From DATLNF01 sp963765815 (GTDB lineage: Bacteria > Actinomycetota > Actinomycetes > BP-191): a DNA stretch of 64,000 nucleotides. Below are positions 28,052-36,686 of this stretch, piece after piece. The position numbers and the translations under genes were made by a program. Where the stretch lies: positions 496,001 through 560,000 of the forward strand of contig CAVXXT010000008.1 in assembly GCA_963765815.1 (NCBI GenBank), read 5' to 3'. Positions within the stretch are counted from its first letter, which is position 1. The number at the start of each line of letters is the position of its first letter. A model generated the notes under the pieces. That model saw nothing but the letters and a program-made list of their open reading frames with translations. It was not told the origin of the DNA and searched no databases.

Positions 28052-29242
28052 GTGACGTTGTCGCCCGACACCCCAGTGCCGCACCGCCGACTCGTGCGCA
28101 GCGCGGACGGCACGCTGGTGGCCGGCGTGGCGAGCGGCGTCGCGGCGCACCTCGGGCTCACCACGCTCGTCGTCCGCGGCGCCTTCGTCGTACTGGCAGC
28201 CACGGGTGGTTTCGGCGTCCTGCTGTACGCCGTCCTGTGGGTGGTCCTGCCGAGCGCGGACGAGGACACCGCGGCCCACCGCCCGGAAGGCCGGTGGACG
28301 CAGGCAGGGCGCATCGTCGCGCTCGCCGCGCTGTTCGGCGGGGCGTTCTGGCTGCTCGAGCTGCTCGGCCTGCGCAGGGCCGGGGAGAGCCTGCTGCCGG
28401 TGGCCGCGACGGTCGTCGGCGCCGCCCTGGTGTGGCGTCAGGCGGACGACGCGCAGCGCGCCCGGTGGCGCGCGACTGCGCAGGGCGGCCGCGGTGGGAT
28501 GACCCGCACTGCGGCCGGCGCGGCCCTCCTCGTCGTCGGGCTGGCCGGCTTCCTCGCGACGCGGGGCCAGCTGACCGCGGCGCGGGAGGGGCTGCTGTCG
28601 ACCGTCGTCGTAGTCGTCGGCCTCGCGCTGCTCTCGCTGCCGTGGTGGTTCCGGATGGCCGGCGACCTGCAGGCCGAGCGGCACCAGCGGATCCGCTCGC
28701 AGGAGCGCGCCGAGGTCGCCACGCATGTCCACGACTCCGTCCTGCAGACGCTCGCGCTGATCCGCAAGGCCGCGGGCGATCCGCGAGAAGTGACCCGGCT
28801 GGCGCGCGCCCAGGAGCGCGACCTGCGCACCTGGCTCTACCGGCCGCCGACCGGTGAGGCCACGTTCGGCGCCGAGCTGGAGAAGGTGGCCGCCGACGTC
28901 GACGCGACACACGGCGTCGCGGTGGAGGTCGTCGCCGTCGGCGACCGGCCGATGTCCGAGTCGCTGGCCGCCCTCGTCGCCGCTGCGCGCGAGTCGATGG
29001 TCAACGCTGCGCTGCACTCGGGAGCGGAGGCGGTGTCGGTGTACGCCGAGGCCGGGGCCGACGAGGTGAGCGTCTACGTTCGTGACCGGGGGTGCGGCTT
29101 CGACCCGTCCCGCGTGCCGGCCGGCCGGTACGGCGTGGCCGAGTCGATCGTCGGCCGGATGTCGCGACGCGGCGGCACCGCCGACATCCGCAGCGGGCCG
29201 GGGGAGGGCACCGAGGTGAGGCTGGTGATGAGGAGTGGCTGA
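28052..29242 (+). CDS. PspC-domain histidine kinase (LiaS/NarX-like)
   Basis: A 396-residue membrane kinase. The N-terminal PspC domain (LVRSADGTLVAGVASGVAAH, then YAVLWVVLP) is followed by about four more transmembrane helices. The HisKA_3 region has HVHDSVLQTLALI with H227 as likely phospho-acceptor. The HATPase domain has ESMVNAALHSG (N-box), DRGCGFD and GRYGVAESIVGRM (G boxes). Its stop overlaps the regulator start by eight bases. Kinases of this type respond to envelope damage. The divergent PspC/LiaF-like gene is probably the inhibitory partner. Confidence 0.9.
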   Translation: MTLSPDTPVPHRRLVRSADGTLVAGVASGVAAHLGLTTLVVRGAFVVLAATGGFGVLLYAVLWVVLPSADEDTAAHRPEGRWTQAGRIVALAALFGGAFWLLELLGLRRAGESLLPVAATVVGAALVWRQADDAQRARWRATAQGGRGGMTRTAAGAALLVVGLAGFLATRGQLTAAREGLLSTVVVVVGLALLSLPWWFRMAGDLQAERHQRIRSQERAEVATHVHDSVLQTLALIRKAAGDPREVTRLARAQERDLRTWLYRPPTGEATFGAELEKVAADVDATHGVAVEVVAVGDRPMSESLAALVAAARESMVNAALHSGAEAVSVYAEAGADEVSVYVRDRGCGFDPSRVPAGRYGVAESIVGRMSRRGGTADIRSGPGEGTEVRLVMRSG

Positions 29243-29876
29243 CGTCGTACCGGTGCGGGTCGTCCTCGTCGACGACCATCGCCTCTTCCGCAGCGGGGTG
29301 CGCACCGAGCTCGGCGTCGGCGTCGACGTCGTCGGCGAGGCCGAGTCGGTCGGCGAGGCGGTCGCGGTCATCGCCGCGACGTCGCCGGACGTCGTGCTCC
29401 TCGACGTGCACATGCCGGATGGCGGTGGCCGCGCGGTCATCGATGCCGTGAGCGCGACCGCGACGCGATTCCTCGCACTGTCGGTGTCCGACGCGGCCGA
29501 GGACGTGATCGACGTCATCCGCACCGGGGCGCGCGGTTACGTCACGAAGTCCATCTCCGGCCCCGAGCTGGCCGACGCGGTGCGCCGGGTCGCCGACGGC
29601 GACGTGGTGTTCTCGCCGCGGCTGGCCGGCTTCGTCCTCGACGCGTTCGCGGCGACCGACGCGCCGGTCGAGGACGAAGAGCTCGACCTGCTGTCTGCGC
29701 GCGAGCGCGAGGTGCTGCGGCTGATCGCGCGCGGCTACACCTACAAGGAGGCGGCGAAGGACCTGTTCATCTCGGCCCGCACGGTCGAGACGCATGTGTC
29801 CTCGGTGCTCCGCAAGCTGCAGCTGTCCAACCGGCACGAGCTCACCCGGTGGGCGGCCCACCGCCGGCTCACCTGA
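29235..29876 (+). CDS. NarL-family response regulator
   Basis: A 213-residue regulator with a complete receiver (D13, D14, D57 in VVLLDVHMPDGGG, and K in GYVTKS) and a LuxR helix-turn-helix (LSAREREVLRLIARGYTYKE, then DLFISARTVETHVSSVLRKL). It is the cognate regulator of the overlapping PspC kinase. It probably controls the divergent PspC/LiaF-like gene. It ends four bases before the convergent tetR stop. Confidence 0.92.
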   Translation: MADVVPVRVVLVDDHRLFRSGVRTELGVGVDVVGEAESVGEAVAVIAATSPDVVLLDVHMPDGGGRAVIDAVSATATRFLALSVSDAAEDVIDVIRTGARGYVTKSISGPELADAVRRVADGDVVFSPRLAGFVLDAFAATDAPVEDEELDLLSAREREVLRLIARGYTYKEAAKDLFISARTVETHVSSVLRKLQLSNRHELTRWAAHRRLT

Positions 29877-29879
29877 TCG

Positions 29880-30448
29880 CTAGTCGCGCCGGGTGATCCC
29901 GAGCGCGACGAGCCCGACGTCGATGACGATGGGCCGCGACGCGATCAGCGTCGACTCGTCCAGCGTGGCCAGGGCGTGCACCGCGCCGAAGGCGCACGCG
30001 ACTCGCACGCGGTCGGCGTCGACGGCGTCGGGGCCGGCGAGCGCGTCGTGCAGCGCGAGCACCAGGGTCCGCGCCCGCTTGCCGACGTCGGGGTGCATCA
30101 GCGCCGCGATGTCCTGCGAGAGGAAGCGCAGGACCGCATGGTGCTCGACCATGATGTCGACGTACTGCGAGAGGAGGCGGGCGCGGTACTCGTCGGTGCC
30201 CGGCACGCCGAGGTCGTCGCCCTGGCTCTGCGTCACCAGCGTCGAGATGGCTCGAGCCACGGCCGGGCCAGCTCGATGACCAGGTTCTCCTTGGCCGGGA
30301 AGTGGTAGTAGAGGGCGGCCTTGGTGAACCCGAGCCGCTCGGCGATCTGGCGCAGCGAGGTCGCGTCGTAGCCCTGCACCGTGAACAGCTGCAGCGCCGT
30401 AGCCAGGATCTCGTCGCGGGTGCTCGGCGCGGTGTCGTGATCGGCCAT
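29880..30448 (-). CDS. TetR-family repressor (apparent frameshift near 30264)
   Basis: A regulator of about 189 residues once one frameshift is corrected. The N-terminal HTH is typical: STRDEILATALQLFTVQGYD, then LRQIAERLGFTKAALYYHFP. After ENLVIELARP the frame breaks. ARAISTLVTQSQGDD continues if one base is added beside the GGCCGGG run at 30261-30267. The rest forms a helical ligand domain with YVDIMVEHHAVLRFLSQDI. A 20-bp palindrome lies 43 bp upstream of the start, between this gene and a divergent small gene. It is the likely operator for both. The inducing ligand is unknown. Confidence 0.86.
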
Positions 30449-30490
30449 CCGGCCCCCCTTGTGGTGCGACCGTGCGCTACGGTTTCCGGG

Positions 30491-30510
30491 TACTTGCCGG
30501 GCGGCAAGTA
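30491..30510. promoter_or_regulatory. TetR-type operator palindrome
   Basis: TACTTGCCG-GG-CGGCAAGTA: perfect nine-base arms around a two-base centre. It lies between the divergent tetR and 84-residue genes, 43 bp from one start and 20 bp from the other. Length and symmetry are those of TetR-family operators. Confidence 0.85.
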
Positions 30511-30529
30511 AGCACAGGAGGCCGAGCGC

Positions 30530-30784
30530 GTGGATCGTAACCAGTCGGGACCCTGCCCGTCCGCGCTGCGGGTCCAGGCGCTCGCCGAGCTCGCGGTGGG
30601 CCGGCTCACGGCCGAGCGGCTGATCGCACTGGCCGACGGCCGGGTCGACGTGCTGTACGACGTCGTCGAGCTGCCCTACGAGGACGCCGACGTGGACGCG
30701 GTCGACCGGGTGCGCGAGCTCGCGATGGCCGCGGCGACCCAGCTCGTGGATCGCCACCACGAGGAGGGCCAGACCCGAGGCTGA
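30530..30784 (+). CDS. Small hypothetical protein, likely TetR target
   Basis: An 84-residue acidic soluble protein with no membrane segment and no family I recognise. It is mostly helical, with LAELAVGRLTAERLIALADG followed by Asp-rich YEDADVDAVDRVRELA. The GTG start follows a strong CAGGAGG eight bases upstream. The TetR operator lies just before the ribosome-binding site, so repression by the divergent TetR is likely. Confidence 0.65.
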   Translation: MDRNQSGPCPSALRVQALAELAVGRLTAERLIALADGRVDVLYDVVELPYEDADVDAVDRVRELAMAAATQLVDRHHEEGQTRG

Positions 30785-30816
30785 GCAACATCCGGTCGGG
30801 AGCCTGCCGGGTGCTC
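30783..30816. terminator. Possible bidirectional terminator
   Basis: GAGCA and TGCTC flank CCGG copies between two convergent genes, giving a broken stem of about nine pairs. It is weak, but it is the only structure in the 34-bp gap. Confidence 0.3.
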
Positions 30817-30818
30817 GG

Positions 30819-33800
30819 TCAGCGCGCGAGTGCGTCCCTGATCCGCCGTTCCGACACCGGCACCGCGGTCCCCAGCGACTGCGCGAACAAGCTCACGCGC
30901 AGCTCCTCGATGAGCCAGCGGATGTCGGCCGGCTCGCCGGCTACGCGCCACTCCTCGGTCAGCCGGCGCACCTGCTCCATCCGCGTGCGATCCCGCGCGA
31001 GGTCGGGGCCGAGCTTCTCGACGCGCTTGGCCATCGCGGCGACGTAGCGCTGCAGATCGCGGAGCCGGCCCGATCCGCAGGCGGTGACGAAGCCGGGCCG
31101 GATCAGCTCGGCCAGCTGCGCGCGGATGTCGTCTGTCGCGTCACGCGCCGCCGGCAGCGTCAGCGCGACCAGCGACGCCTCGACGTCTCGCGCCGCGGCG
31201 AGCAGCCGGCTCACCTCGGTGACCGTCTCCAGCAGCGTCGCGTCGAGATCACCGCGCACCGCGTCGCGCAGCCGCGCGAACGAGCTCTCGTCCCACGCCG
31301 GCCCGCCGTTGGCGCGCATCAGCGCGTCCACCGACGCGTCGAGGCAGTCGGCGAGCAGCGCAGGGACCGCGCCGTGCGGGTACGCCGCGAGCCCGAGCTT
31401 CACGGCCGACGGCAGACGGCCGACCACCGAGCGCAGCGGCGACCCCATGGTCAGCAGCAGCAGGCGACGGGTGCCCCGCCGCATCTGGTGCTCCTGGTCG
31501 GCGCGCGTCGCCATCACGCGCACCGCGACGCTGTCACCCTCGTCGACCAGCGCGGGGTACGCCGTCACCGCGCCCGCGTCCACGTCGCGCGGCAGAGCGC
31601 CGCCGGGCCACGTCGTCAGGCCGCTTCGCTCGACGTCGGTCGCAGATGCCACCGCGCGACGCGCGACCGGAGCGAGCGTGCGCTGCAGGGCTGCCAGGTC
31701 TCGCCCGGCACCGACCACCCGGCTGCCGTCCTCGACCGAGATGCGAACCCGCAGGTAGTCCGGCAGCACGTCGAGCGGCCACACGTCCGCCGGCAGCGAC
31801 GTGCCGCCGGCGCGCTCCAGCGCGCGGGCGAGGGCGGCTGTCAGGTCGCCGTCATACGGCGCCATCTCGGCGAGTGCAGCGCGCGCGTGGTCCGGCGCCG
31901 GCACGAACTGCACGCGGGTCGCCTTCGGCAGGCCACGGATCAGCGCGGTCACCAGGTCGTGCCGGTGCCCGGGCACGTGCCAGGAGAACGTCGACGCGCG
32001 GAGGCGGGGGAGCAGGACCAGCGGCACGTGCACGGTGACGCCGTCGTCGTCGGCGCCGGGGTCGAAGACGTAGCTGAGGGGCAGCGCTGTCCCGTCGACC
32101 AGCCACGTGTCCGGGAAGCCCGCGAGGTCGACGTCGCCACGACCCGCCAGGAGGTCTGCGGGCGTCAAGGTCAGCAGATCCGGCTGCGTCACCCGGGTCT
32201 GCTTCCACCACACGTCGAAGTGCCGCCCCGAGACGACGTCGGCCGGCACGCGACCGTCGTAGAACCTGAGCAGCGTGTCGTCGTCGATGACGAGATCGCG
32301 CCGCCGCAGTCGGTCCTCGAGCGACGCCGCGTCTTCGAACGCGTTCTCGTTCGCGCGCAGGAACGAGTGATGGCTGTCCCAGTCGCGCTCGACCAGCGCG
32401 TGCCGGATGAAGATCTCCCGGGCCGCGACCGGGTCGACACCGGCGTATCCGACCCGTCGTCGCGCCACGATCGGGACGCCGTAGAGGGTGACCTTCTCGA
32501 AGGCCATCACCGCGCCGCGGCCCGCGTCCCAGTGCGGCTCGCTGATGACGCGCACGACGAGGTGCTCGGCGAGCGGCTCGACCCAGGTCGGGTCGATCCG
32601 CGCCGCCGTGCGCGCCCACATCCGGTTGGTCTCGACCAGCTCACCGGCCATCACCCAGCGCGGCGGCTTCTTCGCCAGCGACGATCCCGACGAGAGCGCG
32701 AACTTCGCGCCGCGTGCGCCGAGGTAGTCGCGGGTGTCGCCGTCCTTCAGGCCGATGTGTGACAGCAGCCCGGCGAGCACTGACCGGTGCACGAGCTCAT
32801 CGGTGCCCGGCAGACGGCCGCCGCGCAGGCCCAGCGACGCCGCGGCCGACCGCAGCGCGCCGACCAGGTCCTGCCACTCGCGCACGCGCAGGTAGTGCAG
32901 GAACTCCGCCCGGCACATCCGACGGAAGGCGCTCGAGGACAGCGCGCGCTGCTGCTCGGTGAGGTAGCGCCACAGCAGCAGGTACGACGAGAAGTCGCTC
33001 GTCTCGTCGCGGAAGCGGCGGTGCATCTCCTCCGCCGCCTGCGCCTTGTCGGTGGGGCGCTCGCGCGGGTCCTGGATCGACATCGCGGCGACGACGACGA
33101 GCACGTCCTCGAGGCAGCCGTTGCCGGCGGCCTCGACCACCATCCGCCCGAGCCGCGGGTCGACCGGCAGCCGGGCCAGCTGCCGTCCGATCGGCGTGAG
33201 CCGGTGCCCGTCGTCGTCAGCCGGCTGCAGCGCGTTGACCTCGCGCAGCAGGTCGACGCCGTCGCGGATGCCACGGCGGTCGGGCGGGTCGACGAACGGG
33301 AACGCCGCGATGTCGCCGAGGTCGAGGGCCACCATCTGCAGGATCACGCTGGCCAGGTTGGTGCGCAGGATCTCCGGGTCGGTGTACGCCGGCCGCGAGG
33401 CGAAGTCCTCCTCGTCGTACAGCCGGATGCAGATCCCCTCCGCGACCCGACCGCACCGCCCCTTGCGCTGGTCCGCACTGGCTTGGCTGACCCGCTCGAT
33501 CGGCAGCCGCTGCACCTTGGTTCGCGCGCTGTACCGGGAGATGCGCGCGGTCCCCGGGTCGACGACGTAGCGGATCCCCGGCACGGTCAGCGACGTCTCG
33601 GCGACGTTCGTCGCGAGCACCAGCCGGCGGCCGTCGTGCGGGCGGAACACCCGGTGCTGCTCCTCCGCGCTGAGCCGCCCGTAGAGCGGCAGGACCTCGG
33701 TATGCGGCAGCTCGAGCCGGCGCAGGGCGTCAGCGGTGTCGCGGATCTCGCGCTCGCCGGAGAGGAAGACCAGGACGTCGCCCGGCCCCGCCCCGGACAG

Positions 33801-34598
33801 CTCGTGGATCGCGTCGACGATCGACTGCACCTGGTCGACGTCATCCGCCGGCGGGCGGTACCGGACGTCGACCGGGTAGGTGCGGCCGGTCACCTCGACG
33901 ACCGGCGCGCCGCCGAAGTGGTCGGCGAACCGCTGCGGGTCGATCGTCGCGGACGTGATGACGACCTTGAGGTCGGGCCGTCGTGGCAGCAGCCGGCGGA
34001 GGTAGCCGAGCAGGAAGTCGATGTTGAGGCTCCGCTCGTGGGCCTCGTCGACGATGACGGTGTCGTAGCGGAGCAGCAGACGGTCGCGCTGGATCTCGGC
34101 GAGCAGCACGCCGTCGGTCATGACCTTGATCAGCGTGCGATCGCTCGACCGGTCGGTGAACCGCACCTGGTAGCCGACCGTCGTACCGAGCTCCACCCCG
34201 AGCTCCTCGCTCAGCCGCTCGGCCACCGCGCGGGCGGCGATCCGTCGCGGCTGGGTGTGCCCGATGGTGCCGAGCACGCCGCGGCCCAGCTCGAGGCATA
34301 TCTTCGGCAGCTGCGTGGTCTTCCCGCTCCCGGTCTCGCCCGCGACGACGACGACCTGCGAGCCCTCGATCGCCTCGAGCAGGTCGTCGCGTCGTGCGCT
34401 GACCGGGAGGTCGTCGGGATAGGACACGTCGGGGACGACGGCGCGCCGCGCGGCGACCCGTCGCTCGGCATGCGCGAGCTGAGCGAGCAGACGTTCCGTC
34501 GGTCCGGATGAGCGGAGTCGAGAGCGCAGCAGCTCGGCGTCGCGCAGGCAGAGCGCCTCGATCCGGGCAGGCAGGTCCTCCGGCGGCGCGTGGCTCAT
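30819..34598 (-). CDS. hrpA: ATP-dependent RNA helicase HrpA
   Basis: A 1259-residue DEAH-box helicase. The motor core begins with Walker A GETGSGKTTQLPKICLE (about residue 90), then TQPRRIAARAVA, the DEAH box VIVDEAHERSLNIDFLLGYL and SATI. The second RecA domain has NVAETSLTVPGIRYVVDPG and QRKGRCGRV. Winged-helix, ratchet and OB-fold regions and the HrpA-specific DUF3418 C-terminal third follow, so the length is normal. HrpA remodels ribosome-mRNA complexes and helps clear stalled ribosomes in E. coli; the same role is inferred here. The ATG lies nine bases after a TAGGCT box with no Shine-Dalgarno, suggesting leaderless translation. Confidence 0.95.
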   Translation of the reverse strand: MSHAPPEDLPARIEALCLRDAELLRSRLRSSGPTERLLAQLAHAERRVAARRAVVPDVSYPDDLPVSARRDDLLEAIEGSQVVVVAGETGSGKTTQLPKICLELGRGVLGTIGHTQPRRIAARAVAERLSEELGVELGTTVGYQVRFTDRSSDRTLIKVMTDGVLLAEIQRDRLLLRYDTVIVDEAHERSLNIDFLLGYLRRLLPRRPDLKVVITSATIDPQRFADHFGGAPVVEVTGRTYPVDVRYRPPADDVDQVQSIVDAIHELSGAGPGDVLVFLSGEREIRDTADALRRLELPHTEVLPLYGRLSAEEQHRVFRPHDGRRLVLATNVAETSLTVPGIRYVVDPGTARISRYSARTKVQRLPIERVSQASADQRKGRCGRVAEGICIRLYDEEDFASRPAYTDPEILRTNLASVILQMVALDLGDIAAFPFVDPPDRRGIRDGVDLLREVNALQPADDDGHRLTPIGRQLARLPVDPRLGRMVVEAAGNGCLEDVLVVVAAMSIQDPRERPTDKAQAAEEMHRRFRDETSDFSSYLLLWRYLTEQQRALSSSAFRRMCRAEFLHYLRVREWQDLVGALRSAAASLGLRGGRLPGTDELVHRSVLAGLLSHIGLKDGDTRDYLGARGAKFALSSGSSLAKKPPRWVMAGELVETNRMWARTAARIDPTWVEPLAEHLVVRVISEPHWDAGRGAVMAFEKVTLYGVPIVARRRVGYAGVDPVAAREIFIRHALVERDWDSHHSFLRANENAFEDAASLEDRLRRRDLVIDDDTLLRFYDGRVPADVVSGRHFDVWWKQTRVTQPDLLTLTPADLLAGRGDVDLAGFPDTWLVDGTALPLSYVFDPGADDDGVTVHVPLVLLPRLRASTFSWHVPGHRHDLVTALIRGLPKATRVQFVPAPDHARAALAEMAPYDGDLTAALARALERAGGTSLPADVWPLDVLPDYLRVRISVEDGSRVVGAGRDLAALQRTLAPVARRAVASATDVERSGLTTWPGGALPRDVDAGAVTAYPALVDEGDSVAVRVMATRADQEHQMRRGTRRLLLLTMGSPLRSVVGRLPSAVKLGLAAYPHGAVPALLADCLDASVDALMRANGGPAWDESSFARLRDAVRGDLDATLLETVTEVSRLLAAARDVEASLVALTLPAARDATDDIRAQLAELIRPGFVTACGSGRLRDLQRYVAAMAKRVEKLGPDLARDRTRMEQVRRLTEEWRVAGEPADIRWLIEELRVSLFAQSLGTAVPVSERRIRDALAR

Positions 34599-34607
34599 GA
34601 CCGGCCC

Positions 34608-34613
34608 AGCCTA
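34608..34613 (-). promoter_or_regulatory. -10 box (TAGGCT) for leaderless hrpA
   Basis: On the minus strand TAGGCT is nine bases before the hrpA ATG, matching the spacing seen at rimI and pcrA. Confidence 0.45.
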
Positions 34614-34641
34614 GGACGCGACCTGCCGAGCGGCTCGCCTG

Positions 34642-35064
34642 TCAGCGACGTCGGTCGCCCATCACCGCCGCACGCAGCGCCGACAGCTCACCCTTCGGGA
34701 GGAAGGTGGCCCCGACAGCGGCGGTGTCGCGCCGCAGCCGCGCACTCTGGTAGTTGGTGTAGAGGATGAAGCGCAACCCCTCCAGGTCGCGAAGCGCGGC
34801 CACCACCTTCAGCCCGTCGGGACCGGGCGGCATCCGCAGGTCGACGACGAGGACGTCGGGTCGGAGCTCACGGCACAGCCGGATGCCGCTCTCCCCGTCG
34901 ATGCCGCGGCCGACGACGTCGTGCCCTTCGAGGGTGAGGTCGGTCACCGCGAGCTCGAGTGCGTCCGGGTCGTTGTCGACCACCACGATGCGACGACATG
35001 GCCCGCCGCGGGTCGACCTCCCCAGCTCCGGGAGGGTGTCGGCGCTCATGACCCCGAGGCTCAT
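34642..35064 (-). CDS. Single-domain response regulator (end of four-gene cassette)
   Basis: A 140-residue protein with a receiver domain only: D30 and D32 in VVVDNDPDA, phospho-acceptor D75 in VVDLRMPPGPDG, and K in FLPKGE. There is no output domain. The start overlaps the upstream kinase stop (ATGA); an in-frame ATG at 35049 is also possible. Receiver-only proteins act by protein contact or as phosphate shuttles. It closes a cassette whose first gene is a second receiver-only protein. Confidence 0.85.
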   Translation of the reverse strand: MSLGVMSADTLPELGRSTRGGPCRRIVVVDNDPDALELAVTDLTLEGHDVVGRGIDGESGIRLCRELRPDVLVVDLRMPPGPDGLKVVAALRDLEGLRFILYTNYQSARLRRDTAAVGATFLPKGELSALRAAVMGDRRR

Positions 35065-36686
35065 GACCTCGGCGCTGCCGCGAGCTCGACGCGCGGCAGT
35101 TCGAAGCTGAACGTCGCGCCGTCGCCGCGGGTCTCGGCCCGGATGCAGCCGCCGTGCGCGTCGATGATCTGCCGGCTGATGTAGAGCCCGAGGCCGGTGC
35201 CGCTCACCGACGACGTGCGACCGCGGACGAACTTGTCGAAGACCCGGCCGAGCTCCGTCGGCGACAGGCCGGGGCCGTGGTCCCGGACCTCGACCCGGGC
35301 GCCGTCCGCGCGGTCCTCCACGACGACCTCGATCGGCGTCATGACCGGTCCGCTCTTCACCGCGTTGTCGAGCAGGTTGGTCAGCACCTGCTGGATCCGC
35401 TCGGGGTCGGCTCGCACCCACACCGCCTCGTCGGGGACCTCGAGGGTCACCCGGCGGTCAGGCAGCATGTCGTTGACGGCCAGCACCGCCGACGAGACCT
35501 CGGTCCGCAGGTCGAGGACGCCGAAGTTGTAGATCAGCTCGCCCGCCTCGATCGTCGACGAGTCGAGGACGTCGCGCGTCAGCGAGTGCAGCCGGCGCGC
35601 GCTCGACAGCGAGCGGCCGATCGCCCGCTGTCGCTCGTCGTCGGACATCGACGACCAGTGGTCGAGGGTGGTCTGCAGGAAGCCGAGCAGGCCCGCGACC
35701 GGGGTGCGCAGCTCGTGCGACACGATGCTGATGAACTCCTCGCGCACCGCGCTGACCTCCTCCAGCCGGTGCTGCTCGGCCCGCGCCCGGCGAAGCCGCT
35801 GGCCGAGGAGCACCGAGCTGACGACCGCCGCGATCGCCCCGGTGATGAGGACCAGCAGCAGCGCGGAGTCGAGCGGGCCGGTGAGCGCGCCGTCGAACTC
35901 GGCGGCATCCTGGCGGAAGACAGTGCGCCACCCGGCCGAGGGCACGGCCTCTGCCACGACGACCTGGTCGCCATTGCGCTGGAAGCCGGTTGCGCCGCGT
36001 TCCAGCACGGGCTCCTCGAGCTTCTTGGCCAGCAGGGTCGGGTTGCTGGTCGCGACGACGACGCCGTGGGTGTCGACGAAGGAGAACTCACCGGTGCGGC
36101 CGCGCCTGAGTCCGGCGACCTCGGCGCTGAACGGCGACTCGGCGGACACCTCGCTCTCGATGAGGAAGACGCCGGTCACCGCTCCGGTCGCCGACTTGGT
36201 CGGGAAAGCGACCCCGATCGACGGGAGGGCGGTGGTGAGGCTCTTTCCGACCGGCGTGAGTGCCGGCTCCCCGGCGAGGACCTTGTCGAGGCCGGCCAGC
36301 TCGACCGTGCGGCCGACGGACGACGGGTCGCGGAGCAGCGTGCCGTTGGTGATGACGCCGGCCTTGTCGACCAGCAGGTATCCGGTCTTCGCCTTGGGGT
36401 TGAGGTCCTGGAGCTGCTGGAGCCGCTTGGCGTCCGCCGGGTCCCGCAGTGTCATGGCCCACGGAGTCGGACCGTTGACGAAGCCACTCAGCGAGGTGAA
36501 CACGCTCTCGATCCGCGCGTCCATGCTGCTGGTCAGCTGGTGCACCTGCGCGACCTGCAGCTCCTCGAGCGCTCGCGTCCCGTCGCGCTTGGCCTGCATG
36601 ACGGTGGCGACCACAAGCCCGGAGGTGCCGAGGACGAGGGTGACGGCGAGCGCGACGATCGCGCGATCGCGTCGAGTGCGGTTCAT
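35061..36686 (-). CDS. Membrane histidine kinase with Cache-like sensor
   Basis: A 541-residue kinase. A transmembrane helix at about 9-30 and another near 270-292 flank a 240-residue extracytoplasmic domain resembling double-Cache sensors (GYLLVDKAGVITNG, then FSFVDTHGVVVATSNP). The H-box is FISIVSHELRTPVAGLLGFL. HATPase boxes: NLLDNAVKSG (N), DHGPGLSPTE (G1), GTGLGLYISRQI (G2). All catalytic features are present. Its start overlaps the upstream kinase stop and its stop overlaps the next receiver gene, each by four bases. Cache domains usually bind amino or organic acids. Confidence 0.92.
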   Translation of the reverse strand: MNRTRRDRAIVALAVTLVLGTSGLVVATVMQAKRDGTRALEELQVAQVHQLTSSMDARIESVFTSLSGFVNGPTPWAMTLRDPADAKRLQQLQDLNPKAKTGYLLVDKAGVITNGTLLRDPSSVGRTVELAGLDKVLAGEPALTPVGKSLTTALPSIGVAFPTKSATGAVTGVFLIESEVSAESPFSAEVAGLRRGRTGEFSFVDTHGVVVATSNPTLLAKKLEEPVLERGATGFQRNGDQVVVAEAVPSAGWRTVFRQDAAEFDGALTGPLDSALLLVLITGAIAAVVSSVLLGQRLRRARAEQHRLEEVSAVREEFISIVSHELRTPVAGLLGFLQTTLDHWSSMSDDERQRAIGRSLSSARRLHSLTRDVLDSSTIEAGELIYNFGVLDLRTEVSSAVLAVNDMLPDRRVTLEVPDEAVWVRADPERIQQVLTNLLDNAVKSGPVMTPIEVVVEDRADGARVEVRDHGPGLSPTELGRVFDKFVRGRTSSVSGTGLGLYISRQIIDAHGGCIRAETRGDGATFSFELPRVELAAAPRS

